Shown piece after piece: positions 5,061-7,229 of a DNA stretch of 7,229 bases. The notes beneath the pieces are model-generated. The model saw only the letters and a program-made list of their open reading frames with translations, was not told the DNA's origin and searched no databases. The DNA comes from JBOFHT01 sp051649785 (lineage in GTDB: Archaea > Methanobacteriota > Methanobacteria > Methanobacteriales > Methanobacteriaceae): positions 1 to 7,229 of the forward strand of contig JBOFHT010000079.1 in NCBI GenBank assembly GCA_051649785.1, given 5' to 3'. Position numbers and translations under genes: made by a program. Each line of letters opens with the position of its first letter. Within the stretch, counting starts at the first letter, position 1.

Positions 5061-6395
5061 ATGTCTTATGTTTATGATGTATTAGAAGATTTAAAGAGGA
5101 AGAATTCTAATGAACCAGAGTTTATTCAAGCTGCAACTGAAATTTTAGAGTCCTTGGAATTAGTATTTGAAAAGCACCCTGAATATCAGGAAGCTTCTTT
5201 ATTAGAGCGTTTTATTGAGCCAGAACGTGTTATAATGTTCAGAGTTCCTTGGATTGATGATGATGGCAAAATACAAGTAAACAGAGGATATCGTGTACAA
5301 TTTAATAGTTCTATTGGTCCATATAAAGGCGGACTTCGTTTCCATCCTTCTGTAAATTTATCTGTTATTAAATTCTTAGGTTTTGAACAAATTCTTAAAA
5401 ACAGTTTAACTGGAACTCCTATTGGTGGGGGTAAAGGTGGCTGTGACTTTGATCCTAAAGGAAAGTCTGATAACGAAGTAATGAGGTTCTGTCAAAGTTT
5501 TATGACTGAACTATCTAAACATATTGGAGCTAATAGTGATGTTCCTGCTGGAGATATTGGTGTTGGTGCAAGGGAAATTGGCTTTTTATATGGTCAATAC
5601 AAGCGTTTAGCTAATGAAAGTGTTGGTATTTTAACTGGAAAAGGTTTAGAATTTGGTGGTTCTCTTGTACGTAAAGAAGCTACTGGTTATGGACTTGTTT
5701 ACATTACTGAAGAAGCTTTAAGAGAAAGAGGGGACAATTTTGTAGGTAAAACTGTTATTGTTTCAGGTTCAGGAAATGTAGCTATTTATGCTGCTGAAAA
5801 AGCAATGCAGTTAGGTGCAAATGTTATAGCTATGTCTGATTCCTCAGGTTATATCTATGATGAGAATGGTATATCTTTACCACTTATTAAACAAATTAAA
5901 GAGATTGAAAGAAAACGTATCTCGGAATATGTTAAAATTCACCCTCATGCTGAGTTTACAGAAGGCAGTACTAATATTTGGAGTGTGAAATGTGATGTAG
6001 CTTTGCCTTGTGCTACTCAAAATGAATTAGATGCTAATGCTGCTGAAAAACTTGTTAAAAATGGTGTTAAATATGTAGGTGAAGGGGCTAACATGCCTAC
6101 TATGTTAGATGCTACTAAAATATTTTTAAGTGCTGGTGTTGTATTCTTACCTGGGAAAGCAGCAAATGCAGGGGGAGTAGCTACTAGTGCACTTGAAATG
6201 GCTCAAAACAGTGCAAGATTATGTTGGGGATTTGAAGAAGTAGATTCTAAATTAAAGCATATTATGATTAGTATCTATGAAAAAATTGATAAAGCAGCAA
6301 AAGAATACGGAGTAGATGGTAACTATATTATAGGTGCTAATATTGCAGGATTTGAGAAAGTTGCTGAAGCAATGATGGCTCATGGTGTTGTTTAG
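5061..6395 (+). CDS. gdhA: NADP-type glutamate dehydrogenase
   Basis: GdhA catalyses reversible reductive amination of 2-oxoglutarate with ammonia to L-glutamate, a main entry of ammonium into the cell. The 444-aa product has the full family layout. The N-terminal substrate domain shows PYKGGLRFHP with Lys89, LKNSLTG with Lys113, GGGKGG with catalytic Lys125, and DVPAGDIGVG with catalytic Asp165; these numbers match the classical clostridial enzyme. The nucleotide domain shows GSGNVA (236-241) and, after the second strand, SDSSG (259-263), the form common in NADPH-preferring enzymes. GEGANMPT and PGKAANAGGVATSALEMAQN follow. Length and motifs match the bacterial hexameric ~450-aa class, not the shorter (~415-420 aa) Pyrococcus-like archaeal class, suggesting ancient transfer from bacteria (inference). 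ATG 5061 is supported by AAAGGAG at 5047-5053. It appears monocistronic, with its own TATA box and a terminator-like end. Codon use matches the neighbours. Confidence 0.97.
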   Translation: MSYVYDVLEDLKRKNSNEPEFIQAATEILESLELVFEKHPEYQEASLLERFIEPERVIMFRVPWIDDDGKIQVNRGYRVQFNSSIGPYKGGLRFHPSVNLSVIKFLGFEQILKNSLTGTPIGGGKGGCDFDPKGKSDNEVMRFCQSFMTELSKHIGANSDVPAGDIGVGAREIGFLYGQYKRLANESVGILTGKGLEFGGSLVRKEATGYGLVYITEEALRERGDNFVGKTVIVSGSGNVAIYAAEKAMQLGANVIAMSDSSGYIYDENGISLPLIKQIKEIERKRISEYVKIHPHAEFTEGSTNIWSVKCDVALPCATQNELDANAAEKLVKNGVKYVGEGANMPTMLDATKIFLSAGVVFLPGKAANAGGVATSALEMAQNSARLCWGFEEVDSKLKHIMISIYEKIDKAAKEYGVDGNYIIGANIAGFEKVAEAMMAHGVV

Positions 6396-6424
6396 GTTTT
6401 TATTTAACCTTTCTTTTTCTTTTC
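6394..6424 (+). terminator. Small hairpin plus T-tracts at the gdhA end
   Basis: AGGTT (6394-6398, overlapping the TAG stop) is complementary to AACCT (6406-6410) across a 7-base loop. T-runs follow at about 6413-6424. The stem has only five pairs, so termination may rest mainly on the T-tracts. Confidence 0.45.
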
Positions 6425-6501
6425 TATTTTCATATTTAGCTTTTTTATTAAATTTATTTATTCATATATTTATTTATTCATGTTGTTAGTATATGTGTTA
6501 G

Positions 6502-6509
6502 TATTTATA
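6502..6509 (+). promoter_or_regulatory. Possible TATA box for the methyltransferase gene
   Basis: TATTTATA lies about 94 bases before the SD site at 6596. It would imply a start near 6530-6535 and a leader of roughly 65 bases. A closer AT-rich alternative is TTATTTAT (6563-6570). Neither is distinctive against this background. Confidence 0.25.
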
Positions 6510-6595
6510 CTAGTTATTAATTAATATTAAATTAGTATCGAGATTATTATTGTCTTCATCATTATTTATTTTTATGAAAATAAGATATTTTTTTT

Positions 6596-6602
6596 AGGTG
6601 AT
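6596..6602 (+). promoter_or_regulatory. Strong Shine-Dalgarno AGGTGAT before an ATT codon
   Basis: AGGTGAT matches seven bases of the anti-SD complement and is the same site as that of hsp20 (1556-1563). GGTGA ends four bases before ATT 6606. No ATG, GTG or TTG lies in the methyltransferase frame nearby, so this site marks where translation should start. Confidence 0.7.
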
Positions 6603-6605
6603 ATT

Positions 6606-7229
6606 ATTTTAAATAAAATTATTAAGTATATTTCATCTCAATTCTATAAACCTCATGGTATTGGAGGGTATTTTTCTACTCTTTTTATGAATAGAGTAAA
6701 TAAAAAAGCTTATCAAACAATTTTAGATAATATTTCTATTGAAAATCATGATTATATTTTAGATATTGGGTTTGGAAATGGCTATTTAATAAATAAATTA
6801 ATCAAGAATATAAATTTTAATAGAGAAAACAATAAAATGTATGGTATTGATATTTCAGAGGATATGGTCCATAAGACATATAGGAAGTATAAATCTGATA
6901 TTATTAGTGGATTATTAAATCTTGAAATCGCTAATATTCAAAAAATGCCATTTAAAGACGAATTTTTTAATAAAATTTATACAGTTAATACAATTTATTT
7001 TTGGGAAAATGTGGATAAATCTTTTAATGAAGTAGAAAGAGTTCTAAAAAAAGGAGGATTGTTTTTTAATGTATTTTACTCAAAAGATTGGCTGGATAAG
7101 TTAAATTATACTAAATATGGGTTTTCTAAATATTTATTAAATGAAATAAAAGATTTAACAGAGGCAAATAATTTAAAAATTATTAATATTATTGAAATAT
7201 ATAATGGAAATGCTTTTTGTATTATTTCA
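6606..7229 (+). CDS. Class I SAM-dependent methyltransferase, 5' part, apparently with an ATT start
   Basis: The frame is open to the window's right edge with no stop (208 codons from ATT 6606). It shows the Rossmann-type methyltransferase motifs. Motif I is YILDIGFGNGYL, with DIGFGNG at 53-59, the SAM-binding loop. YGIDIS (79-84) supplies acidic Asp82 after the second strand. IQKMPFKDEFFNKIY (about 111-125) is the motif II/III region, and ERVLKKGGLFFNVF (about 144-157) the late strand. The N-terminal LNKIIKYISSQFYKPHGIGGYFSTLFMNRVN precedes motif I as a helical cap. The substrate is unknown; it may be a small molecule or lipid, as in Methyltransf_11 relatives. Between the upstream stop (6528-6530) and Met 6687 the frame has no ATG, GTG or TTG. 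Starting at 6687 would discard the conserved-looking N-terminus and the excellent SD at 6596-6602, so ATT 6606 is preferred. Start-codon mutation is the alternative. Confidence 0.85.
   Translation, partial: MLNKIIKYISSQFYKPHGIGGYFSTLFMNRVNKKAYQTILDNISIENHDYILDIGFGNGYLINKLIKNINFNRENNKMYGIDISEDMVHKTYRKYKSDIISGLLNLEIANIQKMPFKDEFFNKIYTVNTIYFWENVDKSFNEVERVLKKGGLFFNVFYSKDWLDKLNYTKYGFSKYLLNEIKDLTEANNLKIINIIEIYNGNAFCIIS

Noticed and set aside
6574..6597. Seven-codon mini-ORF (MKIRYFF) ending inside the SD of the methyltransferase
   Set aside because: It has no Shine-Dalgarno site, and such short frames are frequent by chance. A leader-peptide role cannot be supported from the sequence alone.

Overview
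The window is very AT-rich DNA from an archaeon, most likely a Methanobrevibacter or close relative in the Methanobacteriales. This rests on the extreme A/T bias, Shine-Dalgarno sites of the GGTGAT/AGGAG type that fit the archaeal 16S 3' end, TATA-box-like promoters, T-tract 3' ends instead of classical GC hairpins, and Asn/Ile/Lys-rich proteins. The organism is inferred from style and gene content, not from a database match.

Layout. The 3' end of uvrA enters on the + strand (1-219). It is followed by a pyrimidine-rich 3' region, then a 163-aa protein I do not recognise (455-946), with a long imperfect hairpin behind it. Next come a small PRC-barrel protein (1208-1480) and an Hsp20-family chaperone with a long acidic N-terminal extension (1567-2196), possibly co-transcribed. 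Converging on them from the - strand are a DUF368 (PopT-type polyprenyl-phosphate translocase) membrane protein (start best placed at 3197, not 3209) and, upstream of it, a six-TM potassium-channel-type protein (about 3288-4205). Upstream of the channel is a non-coding stretch of over 800 bases with inverted repeats, an (ATT)7 run and TATA-like sites. Then come gdhA, a bacterial-style NADP-type glutamate dehydrogenase (5061-6395), and the 5' part of a class I SAM-dependent methyltransferase (6606 to the right edge).

The genes do not form one obvious pathway. They cover DNA repair, protein quality control, cell-envelope lipid carrier recycling, ion transport and nitrogen assimilation. I see no mobile element, CRISPR array, tRNA, rRNA or defence system.

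The most unusual signal concerns starts. Both the potassium-channel gene and the methyltransferase gene have intact reading frames but no ATG, GTG or TTG where the protein must begin. In both, an isoleucine codon (ATC and ATT) sits exactly four bases after a GGTGR Shine-Dalgarno site. The ATG genes at 455, 1208 and 1567 have the same geometry. This suggests AUC/AUU initiation, or two independent start-codon losses.
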